DNA from: Cephalotus follicularis
Lineage: Eukaryota; Streptophyta; Magnoliopsida; Oxalidales; Cephalotaceae
Assembly (NCBI GenBank): GCA_001972305.1
Contig: BDDD01000018.1
Location: 310,001-374,000, forward strand
DNA length: 64,000 nucleotides
Direction: 5' to 3'
In this document: piece by piece, positions 33,865 to 45,402 of the stretch
How the letters are laid out: each line of letters opens with the position of its first letter
Numbering within the stretch: position 1 is the stretch's first letter
Notes under the pieces: generated by a model
Told to the model about the DNA's origin: nothing
What the model saw: only the letters and a program-made list of their open reading frames with translations
Databases searched by the model: none
Program-made: the position numbers and the translations under genes

Positions 33865-35005
33865 TCACTGACAGTCGGCTGTTTTCCTTCAACAGTCGGT
33901 TGTCCCACACTTGGCAGTCAGCTGCCCTTAACCACCAGTCGGCTGCCATCCTTGGCAGTCGGCTGTTCCTTGCCAACAGTCGGCTGCCCTCCTTGGCAGT
34001 CGGCTGTTCCTCACTTAGAAGTCGGCTGCCCTCTCCAGGCAGTCGGCTGGTCCAAAACAGTACACACTCTTGCTGCCACCTGTCCCAGCGTACCTGGCAG
34101 GGTGACACGTGGACAGTTGGCTGTTACCCAAAATAGTCGGCTGGCCCACCACACAGTCGGCTGCCTTCCTTGGCAGTCGGCTACACAATCAACAGGAAGA
34201 AACCTGCAATTCCAGGCACAACAGTCGACTGGATCCAGTGCCCAGTCGGCTGTTCTCCTTGGACAGTCGACTGTTACCCAAAACAGTCGACTGCTAGCCT
34301 TGGACAGTCGGCTGTCACCTCCAGGCAGTCGACTGCCCCCACGGGCAGTGCCCAAAAACAGCAGCAATCACACACTTCAATCCGCATTTAAACCATTCAA
34401 AACCACAAACACTATCACCACAACACATATCCATGCTTTTATCACAATATCACATATGCATTTCACTCATAACATCATTATAGATGACTTTGAATCACAA
34501 ATATAGCTTTCCCCTACCTTAGAACTCCAAGTTAGGAGTTGCAATCCACCTCTTTAAGTCCTAGATCCAGGGTCCTTGCACCTCAAAACGCGTCCAGCAG
34601 CCTCCACTGGTCTGATTCCTCCGCTTGTCCGGCCTCCAAGCCCACGGTTCAACACAACTCCTTATGTACACAACACAAACACACACACTTTCACTCTCAA
34701 ACTCACCTTCAAACACACTTGAATCACAAAGGAGATGGAGATTGAGGAGAGGAAACTGCGTTTTTATCAAGGCGAACCGGCCCCCTCTCTCTGCCAAATG
34801 CCACAAATGCCAAAAAACACTTTTCACCACTTAAAGGCTGACAGCACGTGGCTGTCTGGTGCCTGGCAGTCGACTGCCATGCCTTGGCAGTCGACTGTTT
34901 CTGCCGACACTCAAAACAGTCGGCTGTTTCCTCATAACAGCTGGCTGCCGCCTTCACCAGGGGAGTCCAGTCGGCTGCCTCCCTGTGGCAGTCGGCTGCC
35001 CCCTG
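33865..35005. repeat. CAGTCGGCTG/CAGTCGACTG inverted-repeat array
   Basis: By hand count about 15 GTCGGCT and 6 GTCGACT cores plus a few variants, at 33865-34345 and again at 34862-35005. Several have complementary flanks: GGCAG-tcgg-CTGCC, AAACAG-tcgg-CTGTTT, GACAG-tcgg-CTGTC and the perfect TGGCAGTCGACTGCCA. On the minus strand GTCGGC reads GCCGAC, the DRE/CRT core bound by DREB/CBF factors. The array lies within 1.3 kb of the LTR's 5' end. Confidence 0.85.
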
Positions 35006-37144
35006 CACCAAAAACACACTAACACACTTTTTCTTGCAATCTTACCATACCAAAGGGGAAAAACACAATCCCCATAAATTTCTCGTATAAAATTACATTA
35101 GAAATGTAATATTACACCTTAACGAAAATCCCGGGCGTTACATTTCTTAATGAAAATTTGAATGGTTGAATGTTCTGAAAACTTTCAGATATCATCTACA
35201 ACTATTGTGCTTCATTTGTTTTGAATTTCTATCAATTTCTTGACGAAAATCTTTGTTTAAAATTACTGCTCTTGTTCTACTAACATATGGAACCTGCAAC
35301 TTTAAAAATTCATTGCAGCTTCGTTTCTCAACAGAAATTTATGAACTTTATGTTTCTAAAATCTTTGAGATGTCTACTATAACTTTACTGTTTTATGTTT
35401 TCTCTGAAAATGAATGTTTCTATATGAAATATCTGTTTTACAAATGTTGTACGATCCTGTTTTATGAATACTTTGAGCTGATACTCAAGGTATTGAGAAA
35501 TGAATTTACGAAATGCAAAAGGTAATGAACTGAGATGAACAAATCTCGGATTTCAATCCAAAGAGGGATAATGGAGCATAGAGTTCTCGCGGACATGAAT
35601 GTGATGTGAGGATAGTAATTGGGGAGTGCACAATGCCCCGGTGAAGCATGGTTCAATTGGGTTCTTTAAGTTTATATAGCCCCTCTGTTTTTATGAAATG
35701 TTCATATTCATGAGATATGATCAGGAAAATGAATGTGATGAAGTATTTATTATGTAAACCCTTACTGCGCTATTTGATCTCACTCCTTTCAATGTTTTTG
35801 TTTTCAAATAAAAGTTTCCAGGGAAATGGTTGAACGTGGATTTTCAATCTTTAGAAGGAGTTCGTGAAAGACGTTTTGGATGCTATTATGTTATGTATAA
35901 ACTGTTTTATGATGTAATATGTAAAGACCTGCATTAATTTTTGGATAAATTAATGTTTGGGCCCTGGGAAAAATTTTTCTTTTTTCTCCTTGTTTGGGTT
36001 CGCTTTTTGGGCTTGCGGCATAAGGCCTTTGGGTAGGTGTTAAATAAAGAGTTGGACATGTGTTAAGTCAAGAGTTGGACAAGTGTTGAATGAAGAAGGA
36101 AGAGATGGAAGATATTTTATGTGTTGCTTTGGGAGGTGTGTAAAGCTTTTTGAGGAAGTTTAGTTATTTGACTTTTGCTTTTGTGAAAGGAGTGATCATT
36201 CAATTAGTTTTAGTTGGAAGAATAGTTTCCGAAGGTTTCCTTCTTTATTTCTTCTTCTTCTTCTTCCTCCCTGAAGCTTCGTTCATCGTCTGAGGTTGAA
36301 CTTCCTTACCAGTCTGCGTGTGTAGCAGGTGAGTGTTCTCCTCAGCTTCGTTATGGTATGGAGCTTCGATGGTAGAGTAATGGTTTGAGAGACCGAGGAA
36401 GAGCTTGGCTCTAGTTCTTGTACATGTGTGTGGTTCATGCATGTTCCTCAGAAGTTTGTTGGTTAGTTATGGCTAAGCTGTGTGTGTTGATCTTGTAGAG
36501 GAGGATCCAGGCGCAGAGTCCGCACAGCAAGGAAGCTAGCAAAGGACTGCAGATACTAGCGAGTAGGATGTTTTCCTTTCCTATCATTTGATACTGAGAG
36601 TCTATTTCTAAATATGCTTTTCCATGGTATTATCCTTAACCAAAATTCTTCTCCTGTTATCTTGTTGGTTATTGCATGTGAATACTGTTGTCGAGGAGAG
36701 GTGCTTGATGTTTTGGGTTGATATGTGTCCCCTATTAATGAGTATTCATGCTTTTTTTCTCGATATCATGTGTTGATGCTTTCCTCGGATACTGGTTACT
36801 GGTACTTGGATGCAAATGAGACTCGTTATGGCTAGCAGAGGAGTGGACGTTCGATCCCAATTCCATTCAGTAGTGCCATTGTCTATGATGAACTGTTGGG
36901 TGTGACTATGCCTGGGTTCCATATCCAGATCTGCTCATTTCGTTGGTCTATGACAGAACGGTGTGTGGGAGCAGCCGAGGATCCGCTACTTTCTTTGGTC
37001 AAACCATGACGGAGTCCTCGGACATGAGATTGCCCGCCGAGATGGTATAAGTGGTGATACACTTACCTCTAAGCCGAAGTTCTCCTTTGTCATCTTGACA
37101 AGGGTTGAGCCGAGCGGTGATTCGCGGGCCCCTTGGACCATATT

Positions 37145-37340
37145 AATGCTATGCGATTGCTGACGAGGTAGCTCCTCGATTGATGTTCATATGGTGTAGT
37201 ACTGAACTCGTGATTGCCGACAAGGGTGTGCTTGTGTAGCCCTATGATCGATGTTCATGTAGTGAGGTGCACCAATGTGTGATTGCCAACAAAGGAGCGC
37301 TTGCGCAGCCCTTCCATCGATGTTCATACGGTGCTCTGGA
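37145..37340. repeat. 70-bp tandem repeat in X1
   Basis: Three units with GTGATTGCC[G/A]ACAA and GCGCAGCCCT, then ATCGATGTTCAT. The same array is in X2 at about 61850-62030. Confidence 0.75.
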
Positions 37341-39297
37341 AGTGGGTATCTATATGCGTAAATAAGGGATTTGTACAGTCCTGTAGCCCATGACCTTTTT
37401 GATGGATTTCAGCAGAGCTGTTACTTGTGTTTGCCGAGGTGGTTCCGGCTATGGAAATGTGTGAGTATGATGTGTGCATGTGTGTGTGGAATTGTGCTTG
37501 TGATTGATGCAGTACCAGTAGTCCTCTTGATGATTATTGATCCTCAGAGTCTTGATCATTTTGTTGATCCTCAGATCCTCAGCATATTTTATTATAACTT
37601 GTTGTTATTATCTTTCCTTGAAGTCAGTCATTGAGTTGGGTAGCTCTGACGTCTCCTCGAACTCTCTTTGTTGTTGATATTTATATACATGTTCACCTCT
37701 ATCTTATTCTTGTTGAATAGTGAATATGCGGTGTCCTCAGCCTGTTAGGGCATGGCACGTTAACTTGTTCTTAGCACCCAGTGGTGGTGGGTTGCTCAGG
37801 AAGTTTCCTAATCTTACTCACTAGTCAGTTAGACTAATCCCCTTTCAGTTTTGTGTGCAAAGGAAGCAGGGTTGTAGAGTTCTTGAGATCCACTAAGAGA
37901 AAGCGTGTTGATAGAGGTAGATGTTTGACGCAAGCACCTTAGAATGGCTCCTCTGCCATGTTCGACCCTCATGCATTTTGGGCATTCTTGGGGTTTTTGT
38001 ATAGATTTTATGACGTTAAGATCTGTAACCTCTTTTTATCATCTCTGTATATGAATCTTAGAGGATGAGCGTCCTCGGTAAATTTGAGGTATTTTACCAG
38101 AGGATTATGTATGGTTACTTGATGATTTTATATGTTTATATATGTTATGTGATCTTCCTCTGATGGATGTGGATGTTTTTCTCTAAGTTTATAGATGCTG
38201 AGATGACCAGGCTGTGTGCCTTAGAGTCCTCTTACCCTGGTGGCGGGGTAGGCCTCGTCAGCCCATGCCTTTGGTGAGAACATAGGACTTCTTTCTCGGA
38301 TCTTTAAGGAACTGTTGGCACCTCTACCGAGATGCCGAGGAGGGAATGGTGAGGATCATAGACTAGGTAGACCTTAAGTTTGACTTTTTTGCTCGGGTTA
38401 GTTTGATCCTTAGAGTTGAAGTCTGGTGGCGTCCTCGGGTGTTTTGTCCTCGGACGTAGCTCGCAGGAGTTAGGTAAGGGTTTAGGGTTTTCCTTAGTTT
38501 TGCCTGACCTCCCGACCCCTGACCAGCGAAGTTCCTTGAGATGTTTTGATGTATGAACCGATGGAAACGGACAAAACCGAATCCAATGCCATAAATGGAC
38601 AATGGTGCAAAGGGTGTAGAATAAAACAAAACATACAATCATGGCAGCGGAAGAACACCCAATAAAACAAAACCAATCCATTATGTCACGTCCACAGACC
38701 ACATGGACCACCACAACATCAACAAAATTGAATTGGTGTCACCATAGCAAACTATGGTGACACACAAGCAAGGCAAGAAGAGAAGGACCAAGAATTATAC
38801 CAGCGGGTGAAGGCTCCTTCTTTCTTTGCCGCTACACGCTTGAGTAGATTCCCCTTTGATGATCTCCAAGTCTCAAGAACAACAAGCAATCCAACCAGAA
38901 GTGATAAAGTGTATAAACTCTCACTCTCTCTCACTTAGCTTAGAAAAGGTAAATTGATATTGACCAATGAAGTCAATGATCAATCCACCCTAGATAAGCT
39001 CATGCTTGGTGTATCACAGATGAAGAGAACACACTCAATCTGCAGAGAGAAAATCGAGCTCTCTTGCCTAGCAAAAATCACCCTTCTCACCTCTCTCATA
39101 TTCTACAGAAATCCTTATCACTAGCCTCCAATTTCTCTCTCCCAATCTCCCATTCAATTAGGATCATGGCCTTCACTCCCTGGGAGTCCGAAGCCATGAT
39201 TCCCACGTTTCTAAAACGTGCAAGAACAGGAGGTGGATGCTGGATATGAGAGAGAAATCGCCACGAAGTGAGCTCGTGCACAAGTTGCACGTTCTGC

Positions 39298-39432
39298 TCA
39301 ACGACGTCGACGCCTTGCAAAGGACATCGACGCCCATGCAATGTGGCACTAAACACATCGACGCTTTCTAACAGACATCGACGTCTTTAAAAAAATTAGG
39401 CATCGACGTCTTTCTAAAAGACATCGACGCCT
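39298..39432. repeat. CGTCGACG motif cluster in F, left LTR
   Basis: Six copies of ACATCGACG[C/T] and ACGTCGACGCC separated by about 20 bp. The right LTR has the same cluster at 42670-42800, and F's interior has another (41388-41632). Confidence 0.78.
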
Positions 39433-41387
39433 TTGTCTGGCTAGTGAAGCATTAAGAGTCTAACTCTTTTAGTGTTCTCATCTACCCTTCCAATATTGGT
39501 TAAGTAAGATCAAGCATATGTGTTTCCACAAAATACAAAATCCACACAACCGATATTTTACACCAAGACTTAATATGTCCAACATATTAAAGATCTAATC
39601 ATTATAAGGCAGGGACCCTTTAAAATCTTGGTTAAAACGAGAGGTATTCATAAATTACCGAAATACCCCTTGGGTCCAGTTTAGCCATTCTAAATGATCC
39701 CAGACCATTTAAATGCTCTCGGAATAATATCTAATATTATCCAGATGGAAAAATTAATCTAATTAATTTTCTCATAATTTAACACACCTCATTAACCCTA
39801 GATTTTCTAAGTCATCGGTTCACCTGTACTATAATCCCTTGTCATGCCTGGCCCCGATTGAGGACTAGGGTAAGGATCTGTATCAACCCTAGATAGTACC
39901 TCAATGGCTAAAATATCTGATCATTACTAGGACCTTTGGTAAACTCTCCGAAAATCTAATTTCCAGTCTACCAAAACCTTGGCCAAGGATTTCATAAGTC
40001 CAAAGTGTAACCAGACCATAATAGGGCCAATCTCCTTCGCTTAGGTGTGACAATCCCTTATTGCGCACTCATTTATATTCGTATAGATTCGATCATACCC
40101 AAAGACCACCCAATTGCCAGCCCTGCGCAAGGGCTGGGTAAGGTGGAGATCAAAGCATGACCATCTCCATACAATATAGAGTAGTCGCTCAGGTCTAAGG
40201 ATCAGACGAGTTAAAGAACTCGCTATGTGATAATCACTTATACACAACCGCAACAAGTAGGAGTCACTACTGACACGAGAATAGCGGCTATCCAAATAGT
40301 GTCTCCTACACGGGTCCTATTCAGTGTACACGCTCCCAGCGCGCACCCCGTATTTGCCCTAGTGTCCAACACAGATGGTAGTGAGAGAATCCATCCCCCG
40401 ATTCCATGAGCAGGCAACATACGCGCAAGTCTATCTCTTAATAAGTCAAGTACCCACAATTTTCATTGGAATGCACTAGTTTTAACACCCACACGTAGGC
40501 GTGTCCAAGTGCTAAAACATAGCCACCCTTTGCGGTGCCCAACACCGACGTTGACATAATATCCCCAAGTCATCAGCCTTAGTTAGGGCATGACAAACCA
40601 ACAACCCAGGAACACTACTCAACAAAAATTGTGGAAGGCCACGGGGAACCACTCCATGGGTTCCTACGTTGAGACTTATTATTGCAGTGAGGGAATTTGC
40701 GGTCTCATGTTTTAATTACCGAGCCATTAATTAATTCATTTGTTTTATTAGCCAATTCCAATTAATTACGGCTTAGCATGCAAGACGAATATCTTATGCA
40801 CCTTGGACATATTTCTAAAATATGTCAATGGATTTGGCAAGGACAATATTAGTAATGACTTGAGCCCAAAGTCACTACTAGGTCTTACTAGGTGTAAATA
40901 TTTAAATCTATTCATTACATCAATAACCATGCATACATGGCCTTCAAAAGTCTTGTACTTCATTTCTCCTTTCCTCCATCTCTCCTTGCATGGTATACTT
41001 TTACAAAAAGAACATTACATTTTCGAAAAGAAATTTACATTTAAAATTACAAGGATAAATTACAAAGGTAATGAAAAATAAATGGTGCACGCAGGCACCT
41101 TATTACAGACCTTTAAAATAATAAATAAATAAATATCCATTCACACATAGAAAACCATAACCTAGGTCAAAGTCCTTTTCGGGACATCCATTGTGCATAA
41201 GATCTATATTATATCCAATATAATAACACCACAAAACAAATACCATAAATAATAACCAATTACTCAATTTAATTCAAGATTTGTTAATTGATCAAACTCC
41301 CACTAAATCAAGCAATGATTTTTAATTTTCCAAGTGCGAAAATGTATAAAATCCAATTTTATTTAAAAACAGTTTTTTTTTATAAAC

Positions 41388-41632
41388 GACGTCGACCCTT
41401 ATCAAAAGCATCGACGTGTTTTCTGGAAATACTTGAACAAGGCGTCGATGCATAACAGGAGCGTCGATGCCTTTCTCAAGAACAGTTGAAAAAGGCGTCG
41501 ACGTTCAACAAGAACATCGACACGTTTCACAAAAAAAATGAACAAGACATCGACGTCTATCAAGAACGTCGACGTCTTTACTGGGAATATGAATAAGACA
41601 TCGATGTCTACCAAGAATGTCGACGTCTATAG
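41388..41632. repeat. GTCGAC motif cluster in the interior of F
   Basis: About ten copies, for example GGCGTCGACG, AACGTCGACGTCTT and AGACATCGATGTCT. This one lies outside the LTR, between PPT and PBS, so the motif is not limited to U3. Confidence 0.78.
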
Positions 41633-41913
41633 CCCCCTGGGCAGTTTCTGCATTTCTAAAAATGCTGAAAACAATGGTTTAGACTATGGATTACCATTCT
41701 GGCATTCCAAAATGCACTATGCATGTTCCAAACATAATTATAAACACATTAAAACAACATTCCTAGCACAAAAACACAATGAAATCCAATTTCATGCAAT
41801 TTTCATTAAGGCACTTAGAAAATTTAGTTTGATCACAAAACACATCCATTAATTAAACCATTAATCAGTACATCATCTAAGGCATATATATTCAATCAAG
41901 GATGATGTGGGAC

Positions 41914-41925
41914 GCTCTGATACCA
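41914..41925 (-). promoter_or_regulatory. Primer-binding site of element F
   Basis: The minus strand reads TGGTATCAGAGC one base inside the LTR end at 41927. Confidence 0.88.
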
Positions 41926-43812
41926 CTGATGGAAACGGACAAAACCGAATCCAATGCCATAAATGGACAAAGGTGCAAAGGGTGTAGAATAAAACAAAAC
42001 ATACAATCATGGCAGCAGAAGAACACCCAATAAAACAAAACCAATCCATTATGGCACGTCCACAGACCACATGGATCACCACAACATCAACAAAATTCAA
42101 TTGGTGTCACCATAGCAAACTATGGTGACACACAAACAAGGCAAGAAGAGAAGGACCAAGAATTATACCAGCGGGTGAAGGCTCCTTCTTTCTTTGCCGC
42201 TACACGCTTGAGTAGATTCCCCTTTGATGTTCTCCAAGTCTCAAGAACAACAAGCAATCCAACCAGAAGTGATAAAGTGTATAAACTCTCACTCTCTCTC
42301 ACTTAGCTTAGAAAAGGTAAATTGATATTGACCAATGAAGTCAATGATCAATCCACCCTAGATAAGCTCTTGCTTGGTGTATCACAGATGAAGAGAACAT
42401 ACTCAATCTGCAGAGAGAAAATCGAGCTCTCTTACCTAGCAAAAATCACCCCTCTCACCTCTCTCATATTATGCAGAAATCCTTATCACTAGCCTCCAAT
42501 TTCTCTCTCCCAATCTCCCACTCAATTAGGATCATGGCCTTCACTCCCTGGGAGTCCGAAGCCATGATTCCCACGTTTTTGAAACGTGCAATAACAGGAG
42601 GTGGATACTGGATATGAGAGAGAAATCATGCCCACGAAGTGAGCTCGTGCACAGGTTGCACATTCTGCTCAAAGACGTCGACGCCTTCCAAAGGACATCG
42701 ACGCCCATGTAATGTGGCACTAAACACATCGACGCTTTCTAACAGACATCGAAGTCTTTAAAAGAATTAGGCATCGACGTCTTTCTAAAAGGCATCGACG
42801 CCGTTGTCTGGCCAGTGAAGCATTAAGAGTCTAACTCTTTTAGTGTTCTCATCTACCCTTCCAATATTGGTTAAGTAAGATCAAGCATATGTGTTTCCAC
42901 AAAATGCAAAATCCACACAACCGATATTTTACACCAAGACTTAATATGTCAAAAATTTTAAAGATCTAATCATTATAAGGCAAGGACCGTTTAAAATCTT
43001 GGTTAAAACGAGAGGTGTTCATAAATTACCGAAATACCCCTTGGGTCCGGTTTAGCCATTCTAAACGATCCCAGACCATTTAAATGCTCTCGGAATAATA
43101 TCTAATATTATCCAGATGGAAAAAATTAATCTAATTAATTTTCCCATAATTTATTACACACCTCATTAACCCTAGATTTTCTAAGTCGTCGGTTCACGTG
43201 TACTATAATCCCTTGTCATGCCTGGCCCCGATTGAGGACTAGGGTAAGGATATGTGTCAACCCTAGATAGTACCTCAATGGATAAAATACCTGATCATTA
43301 CTAGGACCTTTGGTAAACTCTCCAAAAATCTAATTTCCAGTCTACCTCAACCTTGGACAAGGATTTCATAAGTCCAAAGTATTATCAGACCATAATAGGG
43401 CCAATCACCTTCGCTCAGGTGTGACAATCCCTTATTGCGCACTCACTTATATTCGTATAGATTCGATCATACCCAAAGACCACCCGATTTCCAGCCCTGC
43501 GCAAGGACTGGGTATGGTGGAGATCAAAGCATGGCCGTCTCCATACAATATAGAGTAGTCACTCAGGTCTAAGGATCAGACGAGTTAAAGAACTCACTAA
43601 GTGATAATCACTTATACACAACCGCAACAAGTGGGAGTCACTACTGACACGAGAATAGCGACTATCCAAATAGTGTCTCCTACGCGGGTCCTGTTCAGTG
43701 CACACGCTACCAGCGCGCACCGCGTATTTGCCCTAGTGTCCAACACAGATGGTAGTGAGAGAATCCATCCCCCGATTCCATGAGCAGGCAACATACGCGC
43801 AAGTCTATCTGG

Positions 43813-44090
43813 TTCACTAATGCCCACAAAGTGAACCTATGACTTGGAACAAATTTGACATAAGGAGTAAGGTAACCAGTCTCACAGCCTCCATGCCAGG
43901 CATCCAACCTTATGTCAGGGCATCACTAGTATAAGTAGGTAATAATTAAACTACTTCAATTTTGTGATAAAATACAAGTGATATAGCCATCAAAAATTTT
44001 GAGCACGTATCATATATATAAGGAATAAGATTGTTTCATACAAGGTAAGATATAATATGACAACCCATCTAATGGCTTGTCGGGTCACTA
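43813..44090. other. Unassigned junction sequence in X1
   Basis: It starts with the inverted repeat GGTTCACT-N11-AGTGAACC (43813-43839), exactly where the two F LTRs stop matching. It continues through A+T-rich sequence and matches neither F's left LTR nor X2. It may be an LTR variant, a small insertion or a repair patch. No gene seen. Confidence 0.45.
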
Positions 44091-44756
44091 TACCTAACAT
44101 AAACCCATGTGGATCTTTTGAGTGCTCGGGCGTTGTGAGATTTTGTCTCCTTAGCATAAGTTCAACGTTTGGGGGATCTAGGGTTGTTATCCTTTGCAAG
44201 GTGTTTGTCCCCGGGCCTTAGAGTTGATCCTAGGCTTAAGGCTTAGCTATACGATGTCGTTTCCTGTACTCAGGCGTTGCCTAGTTTTAATGCCTTAGAG
44301 TACGTGGTTCTTTGGAGAGCTTGGTTCTCCTCTACAACGTGTTTCCACGTCTGCTCTCCCAGACTTGAGTGTTAGGCTTTAGGGTTGGTGTTTTGGGGAC
44401 CGAGGTTAGGGATCCAGGCGGAGGTTCCTTCCTCCTGGCATAGCCATCCTCCGGCGGGGGTGGTCGGGAATAGGGCGTGTCATAATAAGTTTATATTTCC
44501 GCCGTGTATTGTAATATGACCAGTTATGTATTATTGTAAAGGCATTACAATTGATTTGTTATAGTATATGGTTGAGAGTATGATGTTTGGAAGTTTAGTT
44601 TTTAAAGTCGTAAGTATATTTTGAAGTTATGAGGTTATTGAATACGATATAACCTTGAGATGATTAAATGATTAAAGGTCACCCCCTGTAACACACCGAT
44701 TCCTCGAAGATTGCTTTGAGCATTTAGTGAACTCGTATCGGGGGCGTTACAAATAT

Positions 44757-44768
44757 TGGTATCGGAGA
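44757..44768 (+). promoter_or_regulatory. Primer-binding site of element H
   Basis: TGGTATCGGAGA, one base different from the initiator-Met consensus over TGGTATCAGAG, five bases after the 5' LTR. Confidence 0.82.
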
Positions 44769-44825
44769 ATTGATAATTGTTATATTTGAGAATATAAATT
44801 GTGTATTTTCTAACCTGATTTTTAG

Positions 44826-45215
44826 ATGTCAACAACGAGCAAATCTTACAATTCGGGTGCTAGTACAAGATTTTCTCATTGTGGATCATTCGAGCCCGTG
44901 GGATGGCAATTACAGGATTCACTGACTAAGAATCAGAAACTTTGCGAAGAGAAAGAAATTTTGAGAGGTATCATAGCAGAAAACTGAGAAGAATTTTACA
45001 CTCATATATATCAAATGGAAGAAGAGTGTAGCCAGGAGTTATCAAGAAAGGACAAAATTCTTAGAGAATTTAAGTCAGGTTTGAAGGTCCTTTTAAGGTA
45101 TATCTGGAGAATCAATGGAATAGTTATGCGAGGAGTTAGAGAAAATTTGCGGCTGATTATAAGGCATATTCGAGAGGAGATGCCCGATGACGATGCGTCT
45201 AGCGATGAGGATTAG
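44826..45215 (+). pseudogene. Extra ORF between PBS and gag in element H
   Basis: A 129-codon frame starts MSTTSKSYNSGASTRFSH and contains charged heptad-like stretches (KNQKLCEEKEILRG; QELSRKDKILREFKSG) suggesting a coiled coil. It ends in an acidic tail (MPDDDASSDED). One in-frame TGA interrupts it near codon 52. It lies about 190 bp upstream of the gag ATG in a different reading frame and has none of the gag motifs. I do not recognise it. The acidic C-terminus and coiled coil could suit a protein-interaction role, but that is speculation. Confidence 0.6.
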
Positions 45216-45402
45216 AGTGACAATGAAGAAGCTTTGTGTATGATTGTATAAATGTAGAAATGTAAGATATGTGTAAAGGAAGTGTAAGATAAATAAAATT
45301 GTTAGTTCTTTTCAAGATCTTGAGTATTAGAATTTAATTGTTTTGCCTAACATATGAGTAGAATTGTCTAAGGTTAAGAACTAACTTGTGAATGCTAACT
45401 AG

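Larger units (their letters stand above)
32194..35142 (-). mobile_element. Solo LTR S
   Basis: On the plus strand it runs from TGTCACACCCC to GGGCGTTACA with TSD TTTCT on both sides (32189-32193, 35143-35147), and the empty site is visible in the other LTR of H (near 50868). No interior is attached, so this is a solo LTR left by recombination. Orientation is minus, from the TGTAACGCCCGGG start. It contains a (TA)10 run at 32681-32700, TAGC hairpin repeats at 32930-33170 and the CAGTCGGCTG array. Confidence 0.93.
38559..43812 (-). mobile_element. Short-interior LTR element F
   Basis: Left LTR 38559-41294 and right LTR from 41927 share about 1.89 kb of near-identical sequence. Minus-strand ends are TGAT...ATCA. 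The interior is only about 630 bp, with a PBS at the right and a PPT-like AGTGGGAG at the left (41295-41303). No coding capacity is seen. The PPT and termini suggest a copia-derived non-autonomous element, but this is inference. The right LTR loses similarity to the left at 43812, so about 850 bp is missing or replaced. Sequence TGAAC occurs at 38554 and again at 43832, a possible TSD. Confidence 0.75.
35920..44482 (+). mobile_element. X1: probable solo LTR with nested element F
   Basis: Bounded by TGTAAAGACC and GGGCGTGTCA with TSD TAATA (35915-35919, 44483-44487). The outer parts 35920-38558 and about 44090-44482 match X2 (60856-64000) in order. No gag or pol is attached, so a solo LTR is the simplest reading. 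Open frames in it show no recognisable protein. F occupies the middle. Confidence 0.82.
31234..44751 (+). repeat. Element H, 5' LTR (interrupted)
   Basis: Parts are 31234-32193, 35148-35919 and 44488-44751. It starts TGAATTGACTGG (partner: TGTAATGACAGG) and ends GGGGGCGTTACA. It carries a GTCGAC-type motif cluster at 31395-31760, followed about 240 bp later by a TATA-like box. Confidence 0.9.

Noticed and set aside
33739..34506. 255-codon open frame rich in SRLP, VGCP and QSAV phrases
   Set aside because: It is the translation of the CAGTCGGCTG repeat array. Several frames on both strands are open with similarly repetitive products, as expected for a repeat without stop codons.
33865..35005. 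CRISPR-like array
   Set aside because: Units are short inverted repeats with irregular spacing and no conserved 24-40 bp repeat, in a plant retrotransposon LTR.
34539..35077. Open frames on both strands around 34540-35077 as a host gene
   Set aside because: They lie inside solo LTR S, overlap in opposite directions and include the repeat array. No splice-linked or domain evidence.
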